Shown one piece after another: positions 52,466-60,725 of a DNA stretch of 64,000 bases. The notes under the pieces are model-generated. The model was not told the DNA's origin. It worked only from the letters and a program-made list of their open reading frames with translations, and did not search any database. Position 1 is the first letter of the stretch, and each line of letters begins with the position of its first letter. Both the position numbers and the translations under genes were made by a program. This stretch comes from Bin87 sp965115825. Its GTDB lineage: Bacteria > Chloroflexota > Dehalococcoidia > Lucifugimonadales > UBA3495. Location: NCBI GenBank assembly GCA_965115825.1, contig OZ220464.1:1550001-1614000 (forward strand). The letters run 5' to 3'.

Positions 52466-53155
52466 TCAAAATTGCAGCGGAGCGCGGTTAATGTCGCCGG
52501 GTTTCCGTCCCATCAGCCGCTCCAGCAGCCCCGGCTCCATGTGTTCATACTCCTGTAAGTCGGAGCCGTCGTCCAGGTCAAAGCCCATGCCCTCGCTGTA
52601 ATAGAAAGCTACGGAAACTCCCATGCGCGCCGCCGTACCCACGTGCTTGCGAAAGCTGTTGCTGCCCAGCTCCGGCCTGAAGTAGGGTATCAAGTCGTAG
52701 GGCGCCAGTATGGCGTTGGTGCCGCCGTCGCGTCGCGCCGGCGACAGCGTGATGTTGTGCTGATGCTGTGCGCTGCGAATCAGCTGGTGGATGTCCGCCG
52801 GCTTGACGAAAGGCAGGTCGCCGGGCAAGTAAAGCGCCGAAACCTCCCGCAGCCGCGCGTTTTCAAATGACTTGGTAAGCGTATCGTTAAGGTTCCGGCC
52901 CAGGTCTTCCACCCAGGTGGCCCCCAGCGTGCGAGACAGATTCCGTATCCGGTCATCGCCGCCAATTACCCAGAAAGGGTCAACTCCGGCGCCCCGGATA
53001 GCCAACAGTACCCGGCGCAGCATTCCGATGGTCAAATCCGCCCGATCCTGCGCGCTCATCACTCGCGACAGACGGGTTTTGCACTCCGCAAGGGGCTTCA
53101 TCGGCACCACCGGCAATACTGAAGGGTTCGCGTCGCTTCCCGATTCCGTCAGCAT
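52466..53155 (-). CDS. cofC: 2-phospho-L-lactate (or phosphoenolpyruvate) guanylyltransferase
   Basis: Activates the lactyl or enolpyruvyl phosphate side chain with GTP for F420 synthesis. About 229 residues: VLPVVPMKPLAECKTRLS near the N-terminus, YLPGDLPFVKPADI, GGTNAILAP, and YSEGMGFDLDDGSDLQEY. The ATG at 53155 overlaps the end of cofD by 7 bases; the longer frame upstream is antisense-like and unrelated. Whether it uses phospholactate or PEP (as in FbiD) cannot be told here. Confidence 0.92.
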   Translation of the reverse strand: MLTESGSDANPSVLPVVPMKPLAECKTRLSRVMSAQDRADLTIGMLRRVLLAIRGAGVDPFWVIGGDDRIRNLSRTLGATWVEDLGRNLNDTLTKSFENARLREVSALYLPGDLPFVKPADIHQLIRSAQHQHNITLSPARRDGGTNAILAPYDLIPYFRPELGSNSFRKHVGTAARMGVSVAFYYSEGMGFDLDDGSDLQEYEHMEPGLLERLMGRKPGDINRAPLQF

Positions 53156-54114
53156 CCTGCGTACTCCACTTGTCCCGCCAGCTCCAGAGTCGCCCGCGCT
53201 AACCTGATTTTGTCGTCGTCCGTGCGCATTATAATATCTGTCGCCGCCGCATCCATTCCCTCCGACAGGGTCTCTTCCCACCGGCCGGCATCCTGTGTAT
53301 CCACTACCAGCACATCGCACAGGCCGGCGTACTCTCTGGCCACTCCCACCACTGAAACCTCTACGCCCAGCTCCGCCATTATCTTGCCCGCCGGCCCGCG
53401 CACTGCGTCGCTGCCCACAATGGGACTTACCGCAACCCGGCAGCCCTTATGTCCAGCGATGGCGTCGCGCACCCCCGGAATCGCCAGTATCGGCGCCACG
53501 CTCAAGTGCGGATTCGACGGACAGAATACTATCGCATCGGCGGACGTCAACGCCGCCGCAAATGCCGGCGACGGCGAGGCTGCCTCCGAGCCGGCGTACC
53601 TGATGCTGTGAACTTTCGGTTCCGCCCGGCGCTTCACAAAGTACTCCTGCATCGACAGCGTACCCGCCACAGTTTCCAGTGTCGTCCGCACCGGCTCGTT
53701 GCTCATGGGAACTATCCGATGCACAATGCCCAGCTGCGCCGTCAACTCCGCCGTAACCTCCGATAGCGTCATTCCTCGGCGCAGGAGCTCCGTCCGCCGG
53801 ATGTGCATGGCAAAGTCCCGGTCGCCCAGGTTGAACCACGTTTCCGCCCCCAGATGCTTCAGCATGCTCAGCGTCTCAAAGGAATCGCCGGCAACGCCCC
53901 AGCCCGTTTCGGGGTTATGCAGGCCGGACAGCGTGTACGTCATCGTATCCAGGTCCGGCGACACGTGCAGCCCGTGAAACTCATCATCGTCCCCGGTGTT
54001 CACTACGATGGTCAGGCGCTCCGGCGGCAGTATGCGCGCCAAACCCAGCGCCAGCTTGGCCCCCCCAACGCCGCCGGCCAGCGCCAACACATGACCTTGC
54101 GATGACCCGCCCAC
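53149..54114 (-). CDS. cofD: 2-phospho-L-lactate transferase (F420 biosynthesis)
   Basis: Joins the activated side chain to the deazaflavin Fo to give F420-0. 321 residues with ALAGGVGGAKLALGLA at the N-terminus, VVNTGDDDEFHGLHVSPDLDTMTYTL, GDRDFAMHIRRTELL, and IVFCPSNPHLSVAPIL. GTG start 2 nt after cofH. Followed in overlap by cofC. Confidence 0.95.
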   Translation of the reverse strand: MGGSSQGHVLALAGGVGGAKLALGLARILPPERLTIVVNTGDDDEFHGLHVSPDLDTMTYTLSGLHNPETGWGVAGDSFETLSMLKHLGAETWFNLGDRDFAMHIRRTELLRRGMTLSEVTAELTAQLGIVHRIVPMSNEPVRTTLETVAGTLSMQEYFVKRRAEPKVHSIRYAGSEAASPSPAFAAALTSADAIVFCPSNPHLSVAPILAIPGVRDAIAGHKGCRVAVSPIVGSDAVRGPAGKIMAELGVEVSVVGVAREYAGLCDVLVVDTQDAGRWEETLSEGMDAAATDIIMRTDDDKIRLARATLELAGQVEYAGC

Positions 54115-54116
54115 GA

Positions 54117-55454
54117 TTACGCCGACTGCTCCGCCGCCGCTCGTTCCCGTTGCGTCCGTGGATGCTCAAAGCGGTACGTGTCCATCTGCACCAACTGGTT
54201 ATAGGAGCCGAAAATCTCCTCAACGTTGTCGCCGACCATGTCCAGCGGGTCCAGAGCCTCGTCCGCCTCGCCGTAGATGCGCCGCAGTCCGTAGGTAGTG
54301 TAACGCTCCGCCGGCGTCCGGCCGGCTTCCCGAATCATTCCACGGAACTCCGATGGACGCATCAGCTGGCCGTGCATCGCCCCCGCCGACGTGGAAATAC
54401 TCTCGTTAATCAGCGTTCCTCCCAGGTCATTCACCCCGGCGGTCAGCAGCAACTGCGACATCCGGCTGCCCTCCTTCACCCACGATGCCTGAATGTTGGG
54501 TATCCAGTTGTTCAGCATAATCCGCGCGATGGCGTGCACTTTGACCACGTCCATCCCCGACGGCCCGGAGCGCACCCCTTCCACCGTCTGCTTGAAGTAC
54601 ATGGGCGCTTCCGACGCCACGAAACTCAGCGGCACGAACTCAGTGAACCCGCCCGTGCTCCGCTGAATGTCCCGCAGCAGCGCAATGTGTCGCACAATCT
54701 GCGCATTGGTCTCCCGATGCCCGAACATCACCGTTGACGTAGTAGGTATTCCCAAGTCGTGCGCCGTCGTGATTACCTCAATCCACTGGTTCACTGTAAT
54801 GCGCCCCGGCGATATAACATCCCGCAATTCCTGATCCAGCACTTCCGCCGATGTCCCGGGCAGGCTGCCCACTCCGGCGTCTTTCAGCCCCTGCAAGTAC
54901 TCTCGTATGCTGCACCGCGACCGGATGGAACCGTACAGTACTTCTTCGGGCGAAAAGCCGTGCACGTGCATATCCGGCAGCTCTTGCTTAATGGCTTCGC
55001 ACAGCCGAATGTAGAGATCCCCCTCCATCTGAGGCGGCAGCCCTGCCTGGATGCAAACCTCCGTGGCCCCATATTCCTGGGCCTCTTTCGCCCGCCGGAT
55101 GATCTCGTTCACCGGCAGAAAGTAGCCTTCCTCCTCCCGAAAATCCCGGCTGAACGCGCAGAACCCGCACCGCTTGATGCACACGTTGGTGAAGTTGACG
55201 TTCCGGTTCACCACGTAGGTCGTCAAGTCGCCAACCGTCCGCCGGCGCAGCTCGTCGGCCACCATGCCGGTCGCCAGAAATTCCGGCCCGTCCGCTGCAA
55301 ACAGCAGCTCGCCGTGCTCCACGGTAATATCTTCTCCGGCCAGAGCGCGATTCAGCGCGTCGGCGACATCCGGGCGCAGTCCGGCCATCAATGCGGCCAG
55401 TGTTGGCGGCGCGCCGCTGTCAAACGCGGATTTCTTATTAATCATCCCGGGCAT
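54117..55454 (-). CDS. cofH: Fo synthase subunit 2 (radical SAM)
   Basis: With CofG makes the deazaflavin Fo from tyrosine and a ribityl-diaminouracil. 445 residues with the radical-SAM cluster CIKRCGFCAF, NFTNVC before it, CIQAGLPPQMEGDLY, HGFSPEEVLYG, LPGTSAEVLDQELRDVISPGR and GHRETNAQIVRHI. It overlaps the end of cofG: ATG at 55454, with another at 55445. Separate CofG and CofH chains, not the fused FbiC. Confidence 0.95.
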   Translation of the reverse strand: MPGMINKKSAFDSGAPPTLAALMAGLRPDVADALNRALAGEDITVEHGELLFAADGPEFLATGMVADELRRRTVGDLTTYVVNRNVNFTNVCIKRCGFCAFSRDFREEEGYFLPVNEIIRRAKEAQEYGATEVCIQAGLPPQMEGDLYIRLCEAIKQELPDMHVHGFSPEEVLYGSIRSRCSIREYLQGLKDAGVGSLPGTSAEVLDQELRDVISPGRITVNQWIEVITTAHDLGIPTTSTVMFGHRETNAQIVRHIALLRDIQRSTGGFTEFVPLSFVASEAPMYFKQTVEGVRSGPSGMDVVKVHAIARIMLNNWIPNIQASWVKEGSRMSQLLLTAGVNDLGGTLINESISTSAGAMHGQLMRPSEFRGMIREAGRTPAERYTTYGLRRIYGEADEALDPLDMVGDNVEEIFGSYNQLVQMDTYRFEHPRTQRERAAAEQSA

Positions 55455-56670
55455 AGCGTTCCATCCCCCCTTTTACGTATCCATGCTCGTCCGTCAAACG
55501 CAGCAACTTCTCTTTTAATGGCGCCGGCAAAGGCCACTGGGACCCGCTGGCAAAATACTCCGGATACACCGGCAGCCGGGGCTGCAGCTTACAGCCGGCC
55601 GCTTCGGTGCGTCGCTTCAGCTCGCCCAACTGCGGCCAAGGGGCTTCCGGATTCACGTAGTCGATGGTCAAGGGCGACACTCCGCCCCAATCGTTGATGC
55701 CGGCGTCAATGTAACGCTCATAGTCCTCACTTAAATTCGGAGGCGTTTGTATGTTCACCTGCTCCCCCATAATCAGCCTAGCCATCGCGGTCGTCCACAT
55801 CAGCTCATCGCCGGATGCGTCCGGGGCGTCTGCCATGGGCGTGTCCACTTTGGCGCGAAAGTTCTGCACAATTACTTCCTGGATATGCCCGAAACGCCGG
55901 TGCAGCCGCCGTATCTCCAGCAGCGACTCCACCCTTTCCCGGCGGGTTTCGCCAATGCCGATGAGAATCCCGGTGGTAAAGGGTATTCCCAACTCTCCGG
56001 CCAGCTCCATGGTCCTCAATCGGACTCGGGGCCGTTTGCTGGGGGCGAATTCATGCGGCCCGCCGGCTTCGTAAAGCCGCGCGCTGGAGCTTTCCAGCAT
56101 TATCCCAATGGATGGATTGGTGGGCTGCAGCGCTTCCAGTTCCCGGCGGCTCATCGTCCCCGGATTCCCGTGCGGCAACAGTTCCGTTTCCTCAAATACA
56201 CGCCGGCATACCTCCGCCAGGTATCCCAAAGTTGTGCGATAGCCTTGCCGGGCCAGCCATTTGCCGGCCTCCGCGTACCGCTGCTCGGGGCGCTCTCCCA
56301 GCGTGAACAGAGCCTCGGCGCAGCCCAGCCGTTCGCCGGCTTTGGCCACGGACAGCGCTGCATCGGCCGTCAAAAACAGCTCGTCAGCCTCGTCCGGCGC
56401 CTGGCGAAACGTGCAATAGCCGCAAAAATCCCGGCATAGCCGCGTCAGCGGAATGAACACCTTCGGCGAAAAAGTAAGGACCCGTCCCCGTCCCCGATCG
56501 CGCAGCTCGGCGGCCGCGGCGCACATATCGTCCATCGCGCCGTCGTCAAGCTCCGCCAGGGCCAGCGCGTCCTCGTTAGTCAACTCGGCCCCGCCGGCCA
56601 GTCGCTCCGGCGATGGCGTCGCCCGGCATATTCCTTGGCGTATGTCTCTCATCGGAGCTGCAACGGTCAC
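55438..56670 (-). CDS. cofG: Fo synthase subunit 1 (radical SAM)
   Basis: Radical SAM enzyme with CRDFCGYCTF, EALFTLGERPEQRY, HGNPGTMSRRELEALQ, SIGIMLESSS, FTTGILIGIGETRRERVESLLEIR and INDWGGVSPLTIDYVNPEAPWP, all typical of CofG. 410 residues, longer than many at the N-terminus, which includes a helical region ahead of the cluster. Starts at GTG 56670 with AGGAA in front. First gene of the F420 operon behind its own promoter. Confidence 0.94.
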   Translation of the reverse strand: MTVAAPMRDIRQGICRATPSPERLAGGAELTNEDALALAELDDGAMDDMCAAAAELRDRGRGRVLTFSPKVFIPLTRLCRDFCGYCTFRQAPDEADELFLTADAALSVAKAGERLGCAEALFTLGERPEQRYAEAGKWLARQGYRTTLGYLAEVCRRVFEETELLPHGNPGTMSRRELEALQPTNPSIGIMLESSSARLYEAGGPHEFAPSKRPRVRLRTMELAGELGIPFTTGILIGIGETRRERVESLLEIRRLHRRFGHIQEVIVQNFRAKVDTPMADAPDASGDELMWTTAMARLIMGEQVNIQTPPNLSEDYERYIDAGINDWGGVSPLTIDYVNPEAPWPQLGELKRRTEAAGCKLQPRLPVYPEYFASGSQWPLPAPLKEKLLRLTDEHGYVKGGMERYARDD

Positions 56671-56706
56671 GTCAAAATTCCTGGGGCGTTAAAACGCGCT
56701 TCCGCC

Positions 56707-56735
56707 ATTGTAAGCAGCCGCTGCGCAACATTCAA
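56707..56735 (-). promoter_or_regulatory. Predicted promoter of the F420 (cof) operon
   Basis: On the minus strand TTGAAT (56735-56730), a 17-bp spacer and TACAAT (56712-56707), 37 nt before the cofG start, in the gap after ruvB. Confidence 0.65.
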
Positions 56736-56834
56736 GGCGTGGCTTCAATCACTTGCACTTATCGCCTCTATTATGTCAAACCGCCTATGCTGCCAACCTG
56801 ACCGGGCCGCATCCGGAGGTTGGCGCTATGTAAA

Positions 56835-57947
56835 TCAACCTGCCCCTCTGAACAGTTGCCCTTGCCGACTATCATCGTTGCCGCCCTCCCAGGGCCAGCC
56901 GAAGTAATCGTAGGCCAACCTAGTAGCCATTCGACCCCGTGGCGTCCGCTCAATGAACCCCTGCTGTAGCAGGAAAGGCTCCAGCACTTCCATAACCGTG
57001 CTGGCGTCCTCGCTCATTGACGCTGCCAGCGTGTCCAGGCCCACCGGCCCGCCGCTGAATTTGTGGATAATGTTGGTCAGCAGACGGTGGTCGGTTTCGT
57101 CCAGGCCCCTCGCATCTACTCCCAGACGGTCCAGCGACTCCCGCGCTACCGGCCCGCTGATGCGGTTATCCGCTTTCACCAACGCATAGTCCCGCGCCCG
57201 TCTCAGCAGACGATTGGCGATGCGCGGCGTCCCCCTAGAGCGTACCGCAACCTCGCTCAATCCCTCATCATCCGCTTCGATACCCAAGATGCGCGCCGAC
57301 CGTTGCACTACCGTAGCCATGTCATCATCGGAATAATAATCCAGCCGGAACACTGACCCGAACCGGTCTCGCAGCGGTGCGCTCACCAGCGAGTACCGCG
57401 TCGTCGCCCCCACCAGCGTGAACGGATTGATACGCAAGTTGATGCTCCGCGCCGACAGCCCCTTGCCTACCACCCACGACAGGAAAAAGTCCTCCATCGC
57501 CGAGTACATCACTTCCTCCACCGCCCGGTTCAGGCGGTGGATTTCGTCGATGAACAGCACGTCGTTGGGCTGTAGTCCCGTAAGGATTGACGCCACGTCG
57601 CTGGCCCGCTCAATCGCCGGCCCGGCAGTGACTCGGATGGTGGCGCCCATTTCATTTGCGATGATGTTCGCCAGCGTCGTCTTGCCCAAACCCGGCGGCC
57701 CGTAAATTACTACATGGTCCAGCGGCTCGCCTCTCATTCGCGCCGCCTGCATCGCTATGCTCAGGTTCTCCTTCACCTGCGGCTGCCCCACGAAGTCCCC
57801 CAGCCGCGCCGGTCGCAGCCGGGTTTCCTGCTCCCCGTCATCTCCTTGAGCTTCCGGAGCAACCGATCGCTCAACGGCAACCGGCTGCTCAACCCCGTCG
57901 CCCGGCTCCCGGGCCCTATTTGCCGCCCTGTTCCTGTTCGTAGCCAT
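56835..57947 (-). CDS. ruvB: Holliday junction branch-migration ATPase RuvB, with QGQLF tail
   Basis: 370 residues. A Gln/Glu-rich N-terminal extension of about 40 residues precedes LRPARLGDFVGQPQVKENL, Walker A GPPGLGKTT, Walker B VLFIDEIHRLN, and the sensor motif VGATTRYSLVSAPLRDRF. The winged helix follows (SEDASTVMEVLEPFLLQQGFIERTPRGR). The C-terminus continues to QGQLFRGAG, where QGQLF fits the QxxLF clamp-binding pattern. Start at 57947; the frame extends to 57986. No ruvA or ruvC in the window. Confidence 0.97.
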   Translation of the reverse strand: MATNRNRAANRAREPGDGVEQPVAVERSVAPEAQGDDGEQETRLRPARLGDFVGQPQVKENLSIAMQAARMRGEPLDHVVIYGPPGLGKTTLANIIANEMGATIRVTAGPAIERASDVASILTGLQPNDVLFIDEIHRLNRAVEEVMYSAMEDFFLSWVVGKGLSARSINLRINPFTLVGATTRYSLVSAPLRDRFGSVFRLDYYSDDDMATVVQRSARILGIEADDEGLSEVAVRSRGTPRIANRLLRRARDYALVKADNRISGPVARESLDRLGVDARGLDETDHRLLTNIIHKFSGGPVGLDTLAASMSEDASTVMEVLEPFLLQQGFIERTPRGRMATRLAYDYFGWPWEGGNDDSRQGQLFRGAG

Positions 57948-58132
57948 TATGCCGACATAATACCCGAAACAGCGGCCTCCGCGCACGATACGAATAACGC
58001 TGCCGTTTCCGCTGGTAATCAGAAAATCCCGTAAATCGCCCGAACCCGGCGAACCCGATTCAGGATGTCCCCGTGCTATACTCTGCCCACCGTCAAGATG
58101 CCGGCCAATGCCCCCTACCCAAGGACCCCAAT

Positions 58133-59815
58133 ATGACCACGACCACCATCGTATCCACCCTGTACGGCTCCGACCTGCGTCAAGCGATGCTGGGCGCGGG
58201 AGATTACATGGAGCTTTACCGTGACGCCGCCAACGCTCTCAACGTCTTCCCCGTCGCCGACGGCGACACCGGAACCAATATGCTGCTTACCCTCCGCGCC
58301 GGCATCGACCGGATGAATAAGGAGGCCAACCAAGATACCGCCGGCGAAGTTGCCGAGGCCATCGCCACCGGCGCCTTCTGGGGCGCCCGGGGCAACAGCG
58401 GCGTTATCCTGTCCCAGTTGCTACGCGGTTTCGCCGACGGGGTGGCCGGCTCCGATACCATCACAACCACCGAGGCCGTCGCTGCCTTTCGTTCCGCCAC
58501 TGATTCCGCATACAGCGCCGTCAGTCAGCCCAGGGAAGGCACCATGCTGTCGGTTATCCGCGGCGCCTCCGACGCCGCCGTCGCAGCGAACGACGCCGGC
58601 GAGGGCGACGTTATAGCACTGTGGCAAACCGCTTACGACGGCGCGGTTGAGGCACTGGCATTCACGCCGGAGCAGCTCCCCGTTCTTAAGGAAGCAGGCG
58701 TTGTTGATTCCGGCGGCCTGGGCGTCGTCGCCATCATCGGCGGAGCCCTGCGGCGCTTGCAGGGTGAAACCGGCCCGCCCGTTGACCTCGCCCTCCGCAG
58801 CGTCGGGGGCCCCATCGATCCCACGCAAACCGCCTCCGTCTCCATCGCCGCCGACTTCCTGGAGGCCCACGACGCTGAGGGGGTTGGCTACTGCACGCAG
58901 TTCGTCATACATGGCCAAGACTTAAGCGTTGACGTCCTCCGTCCCGGTCTGGACGCCATTGCCGAGTCAACCGTCATCATCGGCGGCGGAACCGCCGTCC
59001 GCGTCCACGTCCATACGGAGGATCCCGGCGCCGCCCTCACCTTCGGCGTCGGCTACGGCGACCTGGACGAGGTGAAAATAGACAACATGAGCCTGCAAAA
59101 TCGGGACTGGGCCAGCGGCCACCGGGAGCGCGCCCGTCCCGCCGAAATCCGCCCCGGCGTTTCCGTAATCGCCGTAGCCTCCGGCCCCGGCCTCGCCGCC
59201 CTGTTTCAGGACGCAGGCTGCGCCGCCATCGTCCCCGGCGGCCAGACCCTGAACCCCAGCGCCAGCGAGATTATTGACGCTGCATTGTCCGCCGGCTCCA
59301 CCGATGTTATCGTACTGCCCAACAACGAGAACGTACTGCTTACCGCCGCCCAGGCTGCGGACGCCCAAACTGAAGACGTAACCCTCCACGTCGTCAACAC
59401 CCGCTCCATGCCCCAGGGCATTGCCGCCATGCTCGGCTTCAACCCCGAAGTCTCCGTTGATGAGAACCTCCCCGGTATGGGCGCGGCCGCCAACGCAGTA
59501 GCAACGCTGGAAATCACCCGCGCCGTCCGTGATTCAACCGTCGATGGGCAGGCCGTCGCCGAAGGGCAGTTCATGGGCATCCTGGACGGCAGCCTGGTTT
59601 GCCTCGCCGACGCCCCCGAAACCGCCCTGTATGAAGGTTTGGCTCATTCCTCGGTCAACGCGGACAGCATCATCACCCTTTACCTTGGGGACGGCGCCAA
59701 CCCTGACCGCGCCGAAGCCTTGTGCGCAGAGCTGGAAACTGCCCACCCCGGCGCCGAAGTGGAAGTGTACGCCGGAGGCCAGCCTCACTACCCTTACCTT
59801 GCCGCCATTGAATAA
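58133..59815 (+). CDS. fakA: DAK2-domain fatty acid kinase subunit (FakA-like)
   Basis: Phosphorylates fatty acids held by FakB to feed acyl-phosphate to PlsX/PlsY. 560 residues: N-terminal DAK2 domain with NVFPVADGDTGTNM (Asp43 and Asp45 for Mg-ATP) and GARGNSGVILSQLLRGF, then the middle zinc/dimer region (VGYCTQFVIHG, VHVHTEDPGAAL) and a C-terminal EDD-like domain. The ATG at 58133 has AAGGA 8 nt upstream. Only 20 nt before the FakB-like gene. Confidence 0.92.
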   Translation: MTTTTIVSTLYGSDLRQAMLGAGDYMELYRDAANALNVFPVADGDTGTNMLLTLRAGIDRMNKEANQDTAGEVAEAIATGAFWGARGNSGVILSQLLRGFADGVAGSDTITTTEAVAAFRSATDSAYSAVSQPREGTMLSVIRGASDAAVAANDAGEGDVIALWQTAYDGAVEALAFTPEQLPVLKEAGVVDSGGLGVVAIIGGALRRLQGETGPPVDLALRSVGGPIDPTQTASVSIAADFLEAHDAEGVGYCTQFVIHGQDLSVDVLRPGLDAIAESTVIIGGGTAVRVHVHTEDPGAALTFGVGYGDLDEVKIDNMSLQNRDWASGHRERARPAEIRPGVSVIAVASGPGLAALFQDAGCAAIVPGGQTLNPSASEIIDAALSAGSTDVIVLPNNENVLLTAAQAADAQTEDVTLHVVNTRSMPQGIAAMLGFNPEVSVDENLPGMGAAANAVATLEITRAVRDSTVDGQAVAEGQFMGILDGSLVCLADAPETALYEGLAHSSVNADSIITLYLGDGANPDRAEALCAELETAHPGAEVEVYAGGQPHYPYLAAIE

Positions 59816-59835
59816 CCCCAACAGGAGCGTATAGC

Positions 59836-60681
59836 ATGGCCGTGAAAATCGTAGCTGACAGCACCTGCGACATTGACCGGACGCTTGCCGAACAGCTGGG
59901 CATTGCCATCGTGCCGGCCTACGTTATGATTGACGACGTAGCCCATCGGCAAGGCATTGACATCAATCCTTCCCAGTTCTACGCCCGATTGCGGTCAGCC
60001 ACCCGCCTGCCCAGCACTTCACAGCCCACGCCCGCCGACTTCGCCCAGCGCATGGATCCTTTGGTGAACGCCGGCGACTCGACCGGAGACGCCATTGTCT
60101 GCATCACGGTGCCGCAAAAACTCAGCGGCACCTATAACTCGGCGACGCAGGCAGCCCAACAGTTCCCCGATGGAGCGGTAACCGTAATTGACGCCGGCAC
60201 GGCCTCCGTTGGGCATATGTTGCAGGTCATCGCCGCCGCCGAGGATGCCGCCGCTCCCGACGCCACGCTGGAATCAGTGGTCGCCGCAGCGGCAACACGA
60301 GCCCAGCGCTCCTTTGGTTATGTCATGGTTGACACCCTGGAGTACCTGCAAAAAGGCGGCCGTATCGGCAAAGCCCAGGCTTTTGTAGGCTCCCTGCTCA
60401 AGGTCAAGCCTATCCTCAAAGTCACCGACGGCGAGGTGCTACCTGTTGAACGCCCCCGCAATCTGCGTCGCGGCCTGCAACGTCTGGAAGAATTGGTGCG
60501 AGAGCATGGCCCCGCCTCTATGCTGGGCGTCGCCTACACCACCGACGCGGCCCTGGCCGAAGAAGTGCGCAGCCGCCTGGCCGACCTGGCTCCCGCCGAC
60601 CGAACCTACACTGTGCAAATCGGTTCCGCAATCGGAACCCACGTCGGCCCCGGCGCAATAGCCGTAGCCACGCTCCCCTAG
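59836..60681 (+). CDS. fakB: DegV family fatty-acid-binding protein (FakB-like)
   Basis: A 281-residue EDD-fold protein that holds the fatty acid for FakA. Motifs are VADSTCDIDRTLAEQLGI, TSQPTPADF, the SGTYNSATQAA loop, VIDAGTASVGHMLQVI, LEYLQKGGRIGKAQAFVGSLLKVKPIL, and the C-terminal IGSAIGTHVGPGAIAV. With fakA and plsY it makes a plausible acyl-phosphate route from exogenous fatty acids. Confidence 0.93.
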   Translation: MAVKIVADSTCDIDRTLAEQLGIAIVPAYVMIDDVAHRQGIDINPSQFYARLRSATRLPSTSQPTPADFAQRMDPLVNAGDSTGDAIVCITVPQKLSGTYNSATQAAQQFPDGAVTVIDAGTASVGHMLQVIAAAEDAAAPDATLESVVAAAATRAQRSFGYVMVDTLEYLQKGGRIGKAQAFVGSLLKVKPILKVTDGEVLPVERPRNLRRGLQRLEELVREHGPASMLGVAYTTDAALAEEVRSRLADLAPADRTYTVQIGSAIGTHVGPGAIAVATLP

Positions 60682-60725
60682 CGCTGCCTGCTGCGCGAAC
60701 CGTCCCGCAATCCGGATTCAAACCG

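Noticed and set aside
52466..53320. Longer cofC start at 53320
   Set aside because: The extra 55 residues lie inside cofD in another frame and resemble no CofC N-terminus. The ATG at 53155 gives the normal length.
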